Shown in pieces: positions 33,874-45,504 of a stretch of DNA of 64,000 nucleotides. Source of the DNA: Dactylonectria macrodidyma (Eukaryota; Ascomycota; Sordariomycetes; Hypocreales; Nectriaceae); assembly GCA_020744425.1 (NCBI GenBank), contig JAGMUV010000002.1, positions 124,001 to 188,000 of the forward strand, read 5' to 3'. A program made the translations under genes and the position numbers. The notes under the pieces were generated by a model. It saw only the letters and a list, made by a program, of their open reading frames with translations. It was not told where the DNA came from and did no database searches. Each line of letters starts with the position of its first letter. The first letter of the stretch is position 1.

Positions 33874-36014
33874 GGCTAAAGAAGACGGATCCTCGATATC
33901 GCTTGTGGCTAAGAAAGGCCCGAGCTTCTTGGGGCGTTCGAAAAGGGTTTCAAGATAGAGCTTGGAGAGTGGAGCGAGCCAATTGATGGTGAAAAGGGTC
34001 GCTGTACGAACATATTACCTATCTCATGGTTAGTCTGATCTCCAACCGGAAAATCTTACCTTGCGCTTTCCCATTCTTCCAGAGCCCTAGAAGGTTAGAC
34101 AACGGCTGTTACTTGGAGACGCAGTCAACGTTTCTGGAATTGTCAGGGATTACTTGGCCAAACGAGATCTAATCTAGGATAAGAAAGACTCTCTGAACTC
34201 CGAACAGCACCTTGCTTGTTCGGGGCCGCCGTATACTCTCAGTAGTCATTTCGGTATGGAATGACACCATCGGTCTGAATTCGAATAATGCTGCAAGCTC
34301 TCTAGACTTAATCCTTTTTGTCGACAGGACCGGCACTGCGCTAGATCATGGCACCGAAAGCTTCAGCCTTGCCACATGTTCGATCGATGCACGATGGGCA
34401 CGAGGAAATTCAGTCATACAAGTTAGGACCCATGGCCCGCTCAATCATGAATTCGTCAAAGGAGTGGTCAGAAATTGTAGTAAACGCGGAAGTGAAGATA
34501 AAAAAGCCCCTGTCTATGATCCATCGCAACTAGATCCAACGGAAGACAGACCTCCAATTAGGATCCGACTAACACCGAGGTGGTACAACGTGTTATAGAT
34601 GGTTCAATAAACGCCCACCGCAGCTTCCTATTAGAGCTACAGCACACGATTTCTACATCTGTCGCGGATGGACTGCCTCGATGTGGCGTTGTAGCGAACG
34701 GCAAGTCCACCCGCTTTTAAGGGCACGACATCTCGGGGCTTCTGGACGTTGTACTGTAAGATGCGTAGTTCTTGGTGTCCCGTCATGGACGTGGTGTTGC
34801 ACGGGGACTTCTGGCCGGCGGGTAGCGGCTTCGATGCGATTCCATCCAAGAGTAGAAGAACTCCATTTCCCTTTAGTCTTGGAGGTCACTGCCAGGTTTA
34901 TCTGCGCGTATTTCTTTCTCATGTGCTTGCACATCTCAGCTGCAATGGCAAAGTCCTTTCCGCAAGTGGACGAAAAGACTTTCCTCGAAAGCAGTACCGT
35001 CGGGGGCAATCATGGCCAGCGCTCATCATAAATCAATCAAAACAACTTCGGGGTAAAAGTTGATTTGTTTGATTTGATTGGCCCCTCTCAATTAACTGTA
35101 TGGGCGACCTATATACCTAGTATGTGAAGGTATTTCGCCGACCCCAAGTCTCAATCACCTACCTAACAGCCTAGCTTTACTCCGCAGTGTCGGACCCAGT
35201 TCAGCATATCCGCGCCTATTGAGAGCCTTGGAGATGTTAGCGTCAGCTTGGCTAGGCTGAACTGTCTCTCGCACTCAGTCGCCATCGCCGGAATGGTAAA
35301 GACGTCTAAGGCAAAGCTGCTTGATATCGGGAATGAAGGCTTGTGGTCTCTCCACCATTGGATCGGCTCCTGCGTATCTTGTGGCTTGAGACGGAGGTAC
35401 TTGCGCAGCTCTCTTAAACGGCTATGTAATTCTCAGTAGCTATATATAGAAAGGAAATAGGTAAGTTATCTTTAGCTCTAGGTTGGACTACTTACTAACC
35501 AGCTTATTAGCAATAGTGCTACATACTCTTATGAAACGTAGTCTATCCTAGATCGCACTTTAGAGCTAAGTTAAGAAGTTAAGGAGAGCACTCTAGAAGT
35601 TGTCGCAGCATTCTCCGGCCTGCATCCCTTATATAAAGGTAGTACGTAAGTTAAGAGGCAGGACTTATCTATTGCTAGCTAGATACAGACTATTATCTAT
35701 AGCTATAGGGCCAGAGGAACTGGCTTTTAAGCTAGCTATAGAATAGCACTAGATGCCATTAATATTACAGAAGACTTACTTTCTAATATCTAGAGAGGAC
35801 TCTACTTTAAGCTATGAGATTAGTTCTAGGCAGGATACTGAGGGTAGTAGAGATTCAAATTCCAGAAGTCTGTAATTGTCTATTAAATCTAGGGCAGTCT
35901 AAAGCGGAAATTGATATGCTATGCAGTCATTTGTCAAACGCGGTGTAGTTGAAAATGGTCTTGTAGAACTCTATAGAGCCTCTCATCTCAATAATGAAAG
36001 ACCCTTTGATCAGC
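33874..36014. other. 2.1 kb gene-poor, decayed sequence
   Basis: Contains scattered relics: at 34720-34786 on the minus strand a short frame with HQELRILQYNVQK, like the start of a LINE-type (Tad/I) endonuclease domain, and at about 34900-34990 (minus) a CGKDF...H...H zinc-finger-like segment. From about 35430 to 35900 the sequence is TA-rich with CTAG/TATA repeats like a RIP-decayed repeat. No complete gene is seen. Confidence 0.45.
34720..34786 (-). mobile_element. Fragment of a LINE-like (Tad/I-type) retrotransposon endonuclease start
   Basis: The minus-strand frame from an ATG at 34786 reads TGHQELRILQYNVQKPRDVV, matching the opening beta strand and metal-site region of APE-type endonucleases at the start of LINE ORF2. 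It is followed by unrelated sequence, so only a stub is left. Confidence 0.35.
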
Positions 36015-37313
36015 TCAAGGACTGTAAGGCGGGGGTGAGTCTTGGCTCAACACCGTAGTTGCCAAATCTTCTCCTGAGTCATAATACCGGGGCGGAGCTG
36101 AAAGCCCTGGAGACAATGCATCCGCATCACCCTCGGCGACAGTGGGGTCTGTCTCGACGAATCTGCCCCATGCATTAACCGGTCGCTCAGGAGAGATGAA
36201 CAAAGTTATCGGTACAGAGGCGTAGTGCTGGTGAAGCGTCAATCACGAGACCATGTTGTGTTGAGGGAACCTACTTGCCTTCATAACAGAACCATCTGGA
36301 TCTATTAGCTTGACAGTAAAGCGGAGTGAGTGTTTGATGATGATGCCTTCAGTATTACAGTCGGGGGAGCATTTTCTGAACACCGATGGAAGAGGCAAAT
36401 CCTGTCTTAAGTGGTAGGTTTCGCCGTCCGTCTCTAGCACATCCAGTTGCCACCGCTCGGCAACTCGCTCACCCTCAAACTCCGAGATAATGTCAGAGTA
36501 TTGCTTCTCTAGTCTGTGTATTTCATACAGAACACACTCGATACCCCCTATTCTCACACCCTTGCTCAAGTTGTGGAGAGCGACTTCGACTGGAATGAAC
36601 GTGTTTAGAGCTATGGCTTGATATGCAACGGAGAATTGGTACTCCACGTTGTTGGAACACGTACCGCCGACCGTACACGCATCCATGAGCTCCAACGCTG
36701 ACATCGGAAGCTTGCGGATGATGTAGATGGGAATAAAATCCCGCAGATCGGGAGCTGTGCCATCGCGGAGGAGCGACGCCTGGAGCCTATATGATATGTG
36801 GCAACGGCTGCAACCTTTCACACTCTCGGAGGTTTGCCCCGGGAGGTATATATCAAACGGCAATCGGTATATCCGAGGGCTGTGACTTTGTTTAGGGTCG
36901 GAGAGGACGGTTGAAGCAGCCAGCGTCAATGGGTCCCATTGGTGAGAAATGATTCTCGACCTGGTCCAGGATCCGGATTCCTCGTTTGGCTCGTGAGAAC
37001 TGAGATGGACTTAGTAATCTGGGTCAAGGGGATCCAAACTTCACCGATGAAACAGAATGGCATACCCTATCGCGAGACTTCTAATCATCTCGAGTTGGAT
37101 GCCCTGCACATCGTGAGCGTCAGGCACGGCTAGCGTGACCGTTCCTATGATGAAGTCGCCACGGGCTTCTTGACCAAAGCCACTCAAGAACACAACATCT
37201 TTATCGGGACTAGACGATCATGAGCCGGAATTTTACACAACAGCCAGAAGACCTTACCGGATTGTTACGCGGGGATGGGATGCCCCTGTGAGCTTTGCTA
37301 AGAAGGAACGCAT
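36015..37313 (-). CDS. Alpha-arrestin (arrestin-related trafficking adaptor-like)
   Basis: Four exons on the minus strand: 37313-37258, 37209-37045, 36999-36288, 36227-36015, giving 363 residues. The first two introns (48 and 45 bp) have GTAAGG...CTAG and GTGAAG...CTCAG borders, the second with a TACTAAG branch; the last donor (GTTATG) is weak and less certain. The N-terminal arrestin fold has PDKDVVFLSGFGQEARGDF; the middle has the SGSWTRSRIISHQWDPL and YRLPFDIYLPGQTSESV signatures; the C-terminal arrestin domain holds DFIPIYIIRKLP and a PVEVALHNLSKG stretch. The tail has two PPxY motifs (PPRY and PPPY), the docking sites for WW domains of the Rsp5/NEDD4 ubiquitin ligase. Such adaptors direct ubiquitination and endocytosis of plasma-membrane permeases. 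It is divergent from an MFS transporter 534 bp away, a suggestive but unproven client. Confidence 0.88.
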
Positions 37314-37846
37314 CTCACAGCTGATTCAGACTGGACTGGACAAGTAGATTCTAGTAATAGAACTAGCAGCTCAGTAACGGAAGGAAGTCCACTGGAAAGC
37401 TGATAACAAAACAAAACGCAGTGCATTCGGAGAAGAAATTTTATGCACTTTGCACCATTCACCCAAAGTAGAAGTTTTCTCGCAAGTGGGTATAGTTCTC
37501 TACTTCCGAAAGAGGTATTAAGATGCTAGATTTAATAGAGCTTCATAATTGTCACGGTTATGGAAAAGATGTACCTTATACTAATGGGTTCCAAAATGCT
37601 ACTGAATAGCTGAAAGTTTAAACAATGGGGAGGACACCCTTCACAAATTGAAAGGCGACAAGCCCAAGATTTCAGCTTTTGTTATTACCTGATTAGGCAG
37701 TTATTATAGCAAGCTGTCTCAATAACCTATCTAGGTAATTCGCGACCCACTACTTCCCACTTTTATATAGGGGACAAAACTATTCAATGCTGCAGCAAGA
37801 TCATGCACTATCATCCTTTTCTGACAGATATTCTGCATGAGATAGA

Positions 37847-39327
37847 ATGACTTCGAACCAGAACGACCAGTCGAGACGACCCCCTGAGCTTGCAGCCGCG
37901 CGAAATGCAAATATCGATGACGCAGAGTCCCAGCCAGTCCCAACAGAGGAAACAAGCTTGTTACCAACAACCCAACAAGGAAATCAAGATGTCGCCAAAG
38001 TCATTGCCGTCAACTTTGCCATACTCCTGGCTGGAATGAACGGTTAGCATTCCATGCACTCATTGTCTACTCGCTATAGCTAACACTCCAACTTCCAGAT
38101 GCGGCAACCGGAGCGTTGATTCCATACATCCAACCTGGCTACAATGTCGGGCTGCTCTCGGTTGCAATCCTATACCTTATCAATTTCTCTGGATGGCTTC
38201 TAGCGGCCCTTACGAACGTCCACATGGTAAGCTGGCTTGGCATGGGTGGTACCCTCGTCGTCGGTGGGATGTTACAACTTTTTGCATATGCTCTCAACTT
38301 TTGGAAGCCTCCATTCCCGGTCTTTAGTGCGTCCTTCTTCTTCTCGGGCTTGGGAGTCGCGTATCTTGATGCGCAGGCCAACACTTTTGTGGCGCATATG
38401 CCCAACTCCCATCGCTGGCTTGGAGTTCTACACGCCGTATATGGTCTGGGCGCCCTGCTCAGTCCTATAGCAGCAACAACATTTGGTACCAGGACCCCTT
38501 ACTGGCACTTGTTCTATCTGATGATGGTTGGCCTAACCGGGATCAATCTCATTATTCAATTCTGGAGCTTTGGAGATGGCCTCTTTAAGCCATCAGAGGA
38601 AGGATCGGATGGGGGAGCCAATAAGCAACTCACATCAACTCTCTCGGAGAAGTCTGTATGGATGATGAGCATCTTCTTCTTCCTCTACGTAGGAGCTGAA
38701 GTTACTGCCGGCGGTAAGTCTCAAAATCCACCATCAGCATTGATAATGACCAAAAACTAAGAAGAATCTAGGCTGGCTCATCGAGTTCCTCATCGCAGTG
38801 CGTCACAGCCCTCCTGGTGTTGCCGGTTATATCGCATCGGCGTACTGGGGTGGTCTCATGTTTGGCCGCATCCTCCTAGCAGACATCACTCACAAGTTTG
38901 GCAACAGACGCATGGTATTTATCTATATCCTTATTGGGCTTGGGCTGCAACTCGTCTTTTGGTTCGTCCCAAACGTAACGGTCGATGCCATTGCGGTCAG
39001 TCTTCTTGGGTTCGTTATTGCGCCATTCTTCCCTGTCGGTCTGTCAGTCCTCACGAATCTTTTGTCTCAAGAACTACATGTTGCTGCCATAGGTATGTTG
39101 TCCCCACCCACTACAGCTGGGTTTATGCGGGTTGCTCATCATACACAGGCTTTACTGCCACCGTTGGCCAAGCTGGATCAGCTGCTTTCCCCTTCTTGAC
39201 TGGAGCCGTCGCGTCAAAAGCAGGTGTGATTGTTTTGCAGCCGATTATGGTCGCATTGCTTGTTGGCATGTTTGTGTCTTGGGGCCTGGTTCCTCGTGTC
39301 AAGAGGTCTGAGTGGAACTTGAGTTAA
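37847..39327 (+). CDS. MFS transporter, BSC6/fucose-permease-like
   Basis: Four exons, 37847-38042, 38099-38713, 38772-39092, 39149-39327; introns of 56-58 bp with GT-AG borders, all in phase 1 and each dividing a Gly or Asp codon. The product is 436 residues. A polar N-terminus (TSNQNDQSRRPPELAAARNA) precedes about 12 hydrophobic segments, including ILLAGMNGDAATGALIPYI (TM1), SWLGMGGTLVVGGMLQLFAY, LGVLHAVYGLGALLSPI, ASAYWGGLMFGRILLADI and PFFPVGLSVLTNLLSQE. The pattern YIQPGYNVGL and WLGVLHAVYGLGALLSP fits the MFS subfamily containing yeast BSC6 and bacterial fucose permeases, which generally transport sugars or unknown small solutes. All frames and splice sites look intact. It sits head-to-head with the alpha-arrestin gene. 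Substrate unknown. Confidence 0.88.
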
Positions 39328-40544
39328 GCCACATGCGTCTTATTTATGCAAGTACCGCACTGTCTTCTATCAGGCGGAACAGACAAGGATGTCACATCTA
39401 TCACCTACTTTGGCAGTCAAAGGCACCCGATTTTACATGCTTTTCACGGGCTGTTATTTTCCCAGGCGGACTAATAGGCCTAACAGCTGATCTTACTAGT
39501 AACCTAATAGCTGATCCTGCTATCAGTGGGCTGATCACCATCCCTGTCCTAAGACATGTATTCTATTCAAATTCCTCTATAAAATACGGCCCTTCAGCCC
39601 GTCACTTAGCTAGGAACCAAGGTCTTCTATCGTCCTCAAACTGTTCTCACCAATCCATCCTGTCTGATATCTTCAAGTATGATAAGAAACTGATGAAGGA
39701 TCAAGGATTTTAATAGCTTGCTTCTGGTTTTGTCAAAGCTAGCTTTGATTGCTTTCACACTGGCGCTGCAACACCACACATGGCCGATCAGTTGCTCATG
39801 GTAATTTAGTTTGATTAAGAACGTCCTATGTGATTTAATCCAGCTCTTCCCACAGATTTTACTTGAAGCACACATTTTGAATACTAAGTGCCGTTGTTTC
39901 CTGAGGCTCGTTGAGATCATGCCTGACTTGCGAGCGGTACTAGACCACTCCCTTTTCCCAGAAACATTTGTCTACGCCTTGCGAGCAGTCGCCGAAAAAC
40001 TGATCCCCGAGCCGAAGGACAAGAACCTTGCAGAGTCCGTTGAAGGTGGTAGCTGATTGTCGTCTTGATCATTCTGTGCAACGAGAGCTCCTTCTCCGTC
40101 TCCATAAGTCTTACCTGCGCCCACATGCGCATTAAATTGTCGCCGCGGATCGTTTCGCAGTTCAGCAGCTCCGTCAGCGTGCGCTTGATGCTCTCGTTGA
40201 CGTTGAATAGCCCGCTGCTCCTCCGCGGCAATCTCGCCCTCCAGCGGCCCAAGGGACTGTCATCTCAGCACGCCGCCAATTCAATGGCGCCGGGAGATGC
40301 CGAGCCAAAAAGAGGCGAAGCGTCAAGGCAGTTAGTTGTACTTTTGTCCTGGGCCACTACTTCAGCTTGACCCCTCATTTTTCAGCTGCGTAAACTAAAA
40401 AAGCAACACGTAGTCTGCCGCGCGGCTTCAGGCGCGTGAGATTTGAAGCCTCATGAGCCCTGAAGCCGGCCTTCCCAACCGCCCCATGCTGCACGACCTG
40501 GATGACGTGTCAGGCGTTGCCCAGAGGCGTGAAACATATGGCTG

Positions 40545-40640
40545 GCTCCAAATCTAGTGCTCACGAAGCCAAGAGTTTTAAGAACAATAACGAGCTGGAG
40601 CGGCACCAGAAGTCCATCCACCTCTCCGCGCACCTCCGCC
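40545..40640 (+). pseudogene. C2H2 zinc-finger scrap
   Basis: A frame reading HEAKSFKNNNELERHQKSIH fits the finger-loop, H-x-H half of a C2H2 zinc finger with one Cys lost. No other finger is continuous with it. It resembles the scrap at about 34900-34990 and may belong to the same dispersed family. Confidence 0.25.
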
Positions 40641-42102
40641 GTAGCATGCGTTCGGTTGGTACCAGCCATGATATGTATGCGACTATCAACCGGCCAATAT
40701 CATTGGGGACATTGTGGTCTATACACGGGCCAAAGGAATTGTTCTTTAGAAGTCTTACAAATTGAATGGCGGCATTCTACTGCTTTGCTTGGGTTGCCTC
40801 TCCATATTCAGATATCCTTTTGGCCAAGTTGCCTGGCAGACAAATAAGCAAACACGCCGTAAAGGCTGCATTTATCTACTTTAGGCACCTTATCTGCAGC
40901 TTCACAATCAATATCTCAAGCCTAATTTTTAGTCACCTTGCTCTGACCGCGGCCGTCGACATCTCTGAGCAGCAAATCTTCTGACGATTAAAGACCACAG
41001 AGAAGCCGCGAGCGACCATTTACTCCCACCACTTCTCTGCCTAAGAATCTTGTTCTTAGCGATTTATGGTCTTGGCTTTGGTACTTTGGAGAAGTCGCCG
41101 TGTGAAAGCGGAGGTGGCGTAGTTGACACCCCCGACAGGGGGCGGAAAGGCGTTCGGGGCTGGATCCCTGTGATCGTATTCGCTCGGTCGGTTTAGTTGT
41201 GAGCGGATTCTGTCGATGGCGTACATTTAATCGACGTCTTACGTGTTTGTCCCTTGGACACCACAGCTGAGACCCGAGACACTTCGTATTTGGCACTGCC
41301 TCATAGCCCAACCATCAAACCCCGCATGCTAGTTGCTACGAGGCTTAGATAAAGGCCGAGCTACTCAGGGAGATTAGCAACAAGCGTACTGGATCGACCT
41401 GCCTTTGCTTTCCTTCATCTTTTACCTAGATACATAAACCTGTGGTAATATATTAGACTCCATCTCAGGATCACTCAAATCGAAGCACGACCTCAAGATG
41501 GATTTTAAAGAATAGGCCAGAACGGATTTATTTTTATATCAGAATTTCCACTCCCTGATGAATTAAGTTCTTCTGCATATCACCCTCGTTTTTGATAAGA
41601 TTTCTTTTTTTTTTTCTTCTTTTTTTTTTGGGGAAGAGGGTATTGCTTGGTGAGTGTGAAGCTGGGCTTTGGTGTGCCATATTTTCTGTCCCCCGCTTGT
41701 CTGGCTACTAGCCTGGCTGCTGGCCTGGGTACAAATTAGAGCTATCAGCAGATCGAGATGTACTAACAAAAGAGGATCCTATCCAATCAGATGTCATAAG
41801 AGTCATGCCTGTGCATCAAAAATGTCATGCCAGTATATCAATTCCCATAAACATAAGCAGAATAGACCCCCTGCGGGCTGTGTAAGCCATGGCGTTGAAA
41901 GGAGGGCACGCAAAATGGGTGGTGGGTTAGGTCAGAACACTTGGGGTGGAGAATCCTTACAGACCAGCTAGAGTGCGGCTGGTGACACAATAGCGATGCT
42001 GAGCAAACTTCAGCAATCGAGCTTAAAGGAATCAAAGGCTGATTCGAGTTGATTATTTAAAACCTCAGTGGCGACCTGATTTGGGGCTATTTCCCCAACA
42101 CC

Positions 42103-42585
42103 TCAGACCTTGAGACTTGGCTCTGGTCGGCAGGACTTGCACTTGGGCCTGCCGAATGTCGGGAGCTCAGGAGCTCTATAGTTCGGTTCGAATTCGCCAT
42201 GGTCCGCGAAGTGGGTAGCGCGTTCAGGTGCGTACATATCGGATGGAGAATGGTGGCTGGGAGGCGAATCCTCGACGACAGATGACAGCGAGATGGCGAG
42301 GCAGTAAGCCAGGCGGACTTGTCGTGGAGAGAGACCAGTGTGCTGGCGCAGCCCAGGACAGGCATGACCTTGTACAGTCCGTCGGCGCCGCCCAAACAGA
42401 CTGCCGCAGGCCTGCAGGTGGTCCACGGTGGATGCGTCGCCGTCGGCGGCGCTGCGGGGGATTGAGTTGGAGGGGAGCGCTAGGCAGAGGCGGGCCAGGG
42501 AACCGAGGGTGGACGAGGCGTGCAGGATGAGGTCGGAGGAGCGGATTCGTGAGAGGGTCGATAAGTCGGAGAAGAAGGGACCCAA
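42103..42585 (-). other. GC-rich coding-like fragment, unidentified
   Basis: A markedly GC-rich island in AT-richer flanks with protein-like minus-strand sequence (STLGSLARLCLALPSNSIPR, then in the neighbouring frame GLYKVMPVLGCASTLVSLHD). The shift of plausible sequence between frames suggests a decayed gene, but I recognise no family. Confidence 0.3.
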
Positions 42586-43162
42586 ACTATAATGCGATTT
42601 CTTTTCCTTTCAGTAAAAAAGTGGCTAGTCAATAGTAGAGAGATTAGACTACACGCTGATATATTGAGACGTCATCAAAGGTGGTCAAATATTTATTTGG
42701 TGTCATACCAATCCATTTTAGAACGACGGGGAGATGTGGCGAGACTGTCGCAGAAAATGAGCCAGAAAGGGGAGGAAGTGCAGGCGCTTAGAAAGTACAT
42801 AAACTAGTAAAGAAGGGGCGTACATAAACAATAAGTGAATATTGCTAGAAAAGTATATTCAAAGCCACTTCTCGCTAATTCCACGCTTCATCGCTCCCTC
42901 CTGAGTCTGGCAACCCGAGTGGCTGGCATGCCCCGCATATCATACTTTGTATTAGTCCGTACAGACGTAGAAAGCCTGAAGTTGCTAATAATAACTATTA
43001 AGAAACGGGGGTGCACGGAGCATGTGAATGAAGAACTGTGTCAGCCGACGCAGAACGGCCTAGATGTCTGTCTACTTATTAATAAGGCTTATTTCTTCCC
43101 GAGATATCCTCAGCTGTTCAGCTTATTTATATGATTCTCCGTACAATCGAAATTTCGGTACT

Positions 43163-44018
43163 ATGCGTCTCTCGAACTGTCTCATCCTCGGCCTTTTGAT
43201 TGAAAAGGGCCTAGGTCAATCTCTAATCGAAATGGGCTTACGTCATTGGCCCCGAGTGCTCACAGCCAATACTTCCACATCGGACATTGTAGCAACTACT
43301 ACAGAGTCCACCGGGGCTAGCACTTCTTCAAGCGCTACAGGCGGGTCAATTGATCTAGACCTCAACGACGCTGAACTCGGCAATTATACAAACCCTACTA
43401 CGGTCGATGGGGACCCAGCGATGTAAGTCCTACGGAGTAGCTGCTCCGCATCTACTGCATATGTGCTCACACAAGACCAGTCAGATGACTGCTCCGGCAA
43501 ACGGAGAAGCTTCTTTCACTATTGACGTCAACCCAACCTCTGAAATCTCGACCGGCGAACTCGCCAAGATTATAGCATCGATCAGAGTTGGAGGGGAGAA
43601 TACACGCACCCATCTCCAGATGTTCGTGAACGCCTCGTCTGTTTACGATAAAGATCTTGACTCTACCAAGGGCAGGTTCCAACAGGTGACAAGCGACAGC
43701 TTTAAGTCTTCGGAGGACCTAAGGATTAGAATGATCCAACAAAATGGAGATGATCGCGTCGAGCTTACCCTTAAAGATGCTATGATAGTGGCTGTGGACG
43801 GCGGCTCCACGAGGACAAGCTCGGCTGGTAGTGGAAAGACAACTAGCGGTTCCAGCTCTGACTCTGGCTCTGACTCAAAGACCGAAACTGGCACTGGCTC
43901 TACTGAATCAACTGGTTCTCCGTCTGAGACGAGTACATCAAATATGGGTAGATATGATTGTATGGCTAATAAAGGCGCCGTCTATATCATATCTCTTATC
44001 ACAGCGTTTCTATTTTAG
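43163..44018 (+). CDS. Secreted GPI-anchor-type Ser/Thr-rich protein
   Basis: Two exons, 43163-43422 and 43481-44018, joined across a 58-bp GTAAGT...ACCAG intron that splits an Ile codon; 265 residues. The N-terminus is a signal peptide (RLSNCLILGLLIEKGLGQS). A Thr/Ser-rich linker precedes a compact central domain with alternating beta-like segments (EASFTIDVNPTSEIST, THLQMFVNASSVYDKD, DDRVELTLKDAMIVAVDGG). A second Ser/Gly/Thr-rich stalk then leads to a hydrophobic C-terminal tail (GAVYIISLITAFLF) preceded by small residues, the pattern of a GPI-attachment signal. It is therefore probably a cell-wall or plasma-membrane surface protein. I recognise no named family. The downstream SDR fragment is convergent and only ~20 bp away. 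Confidence 0.72.
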
Positions 44019-44024
44019 AAATAT

Positions 44025-44520
44025 TTACATATATGGGCCCGATTAACCAAGTGATAGCAAGGTCTAACTGCTAATCCGCGGTCATTAAGCGGCAGGGCTG
44101 GAGGGTGCGCCATTATGCCAGCGTTGCAAATAAGGATGCCGAGGCGATGGTGAGTGAATCTTCTCATGGCGGCCCTGACAGACGCCAGCGACGTCATGTC
44201 GAGGCCCACGAAGGTCAAGCCAACGCCGGGGCTGGCCACGTTGATGGCCTCGACTAGGGTTGTCGCCGCCTTTACATTGCGCCCACTGAAGTATATGTGC
44301 TCTGGGTCATGTTTCGCAAGGGCCTCGATGGATTCCCGGCCGAGTCTTGCCGTACCTATAGCATATCGACCTGTTTAGCTGGTTAGGAGAAGTTCCATAG
44401 ATGGGGAGTCTACATACCCCCGGTAACGAATATGATCTTTCCCTTGAAGGACGGCAAGTCCTTCTCAGGATCATAGTTCACGAATCCTTCGATAGCTGGC
44501 ACATCCTCTGTACTCTGCTT
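44025..44520 (-). pseudogene. Truncated short-chain dehydrogenase (5' half only)
   Basis: On the minus strand EGFVNYDPEKDLPSFKGKII and FVTGG are followed, across a possible intron at 44357-44413, by TARLGRESIEALAKHDPEHI, SGRNVKAATTLV, FVGLDMTSLASV and LICNAGIM. These are the SDR cofactor motif (TGGxxxLG) and NAG motif. The sequence then runs out of homology around 44085 and meets a stop at 44015; the catalytic YxxxK half is absent. A rearrangement has cut the gene next to the GPI-protein gene. Confidence 0.65.
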
Positions 44521-45107
44521 GTCAACTCCGCGGTTATGTTAGTTGCAAGGTCGGCGCGGCTGTGGGATGAAAAAAAAGAGGAGGGCAGTGGAATTGCAGC
44601 AGACTGGCTTCATACCGTCTTTTAAGCTTTTCCTTGTATCCTAAAACATGACCGCCACTGATAAAAGGCGACCATATTTAGCTAGGCTGAGAGAGATTCA
44701 TTCGCTGATGCAGATATGCACGGTTGAGACCAACAGTCATCACGGGCCAGATTCTGCGTCGCCCAATATGGGAATGGCCCATAAGCAAAGCGGTTTGCCT
44801 GGCAGGGCCAACTCGATTCAGAAAGAGCCATAAGCAGTGTGTATCACGCTAATGACATCTCCGATCTCCGCCGCTAGACCACCTTCAGTAATCCTCATAA
44901 GCAAGTCGCATACAGAAGCTACTCATACCACAATACGCCGGGGCACATGACGTGGCCTCATTAACCGGGCTGTATCGCCTTTCTTTCTCCCAGATTCTAG
45001 CAACTCTGCTTTGGCTGAAGTATCGGGATGGCATCCACATCAAGTATAGGGGCGCTGCATCTAGATGAGGTATGACCCTAATAGAGTTTGGAACCCTGCT
45101 AGATAGT

Positions 45108-45423
45108 TCATGCAGCTGACACATTTGACCGGATGGTGGCCGTGAAGATGACTGGTCTGGCATCACAGACCTGAAAGAGAGACGCAAACGACAGAATCGA
45201 TTGCATCAGAGAATTTGGCGTACGTCCGTCACATAGTCCTACTGACCTCGCAATCCTCCCTGAACTGCACCGCTATGAGCCCTTCAGGGATGTCTGGCTT
45301 ATAGATAGCACGCCAGGCCGACGGCGAGCGGCCCAGCAGGTGCCCAGACCCAAGCCCGCACCGACAGTCCCTGGAGTAAATGTGATACGCTTTGCGAGAC
45401 AGGCTGAACCCGAGCGAGCCCAT
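45108..45423 (-). other. Possible two-exon micro-gene, 79 residues
   Basis: ATG at 45423; exon 1 45423-45247 (GSLGFSLSRKAYHIYSRDCR...) ends at a GTCAGT donor, and exon 2 45170-45108 starts after a pyrimidine-rich CTCTTTCAG acceptor and adds VCDARPVIFTATIRSNV before a stop. Phase and composition are coding-like, but the protein is very short and unrecognised; it may be the remaining start of a longer decayed gene. Confidence 0.3.
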
Positions 45424-45504
45424 CAGTCGTCCCAGATGCCGCCGTCCCCGCCAAACTCAAATCCCGGAAACACACGCTTCACTGGTATAGCCTAGACTGA
45501 GGTA

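Larger units (their letters stand above)
39328..43162. other. 3.8 kb gene-poor stretch
   Basis: No complete gene seen. It contains a zinc-finger-like scrap near 40557-40625, a T-rich homopolymer tract at about 41606-41630, and a GC-rich coding-like fragment at 42103-42585 (separate entry). Repeated short CTAATAG/CTGATC motifs occur near 39470-39530. Confidence 0.45.

Noticed and set aside
41600..41640. T-rich tract
   Set aside because: Simple homopolymer sequence with interruptions; no sign of a poly-A tail of a retrotransposon nearby.
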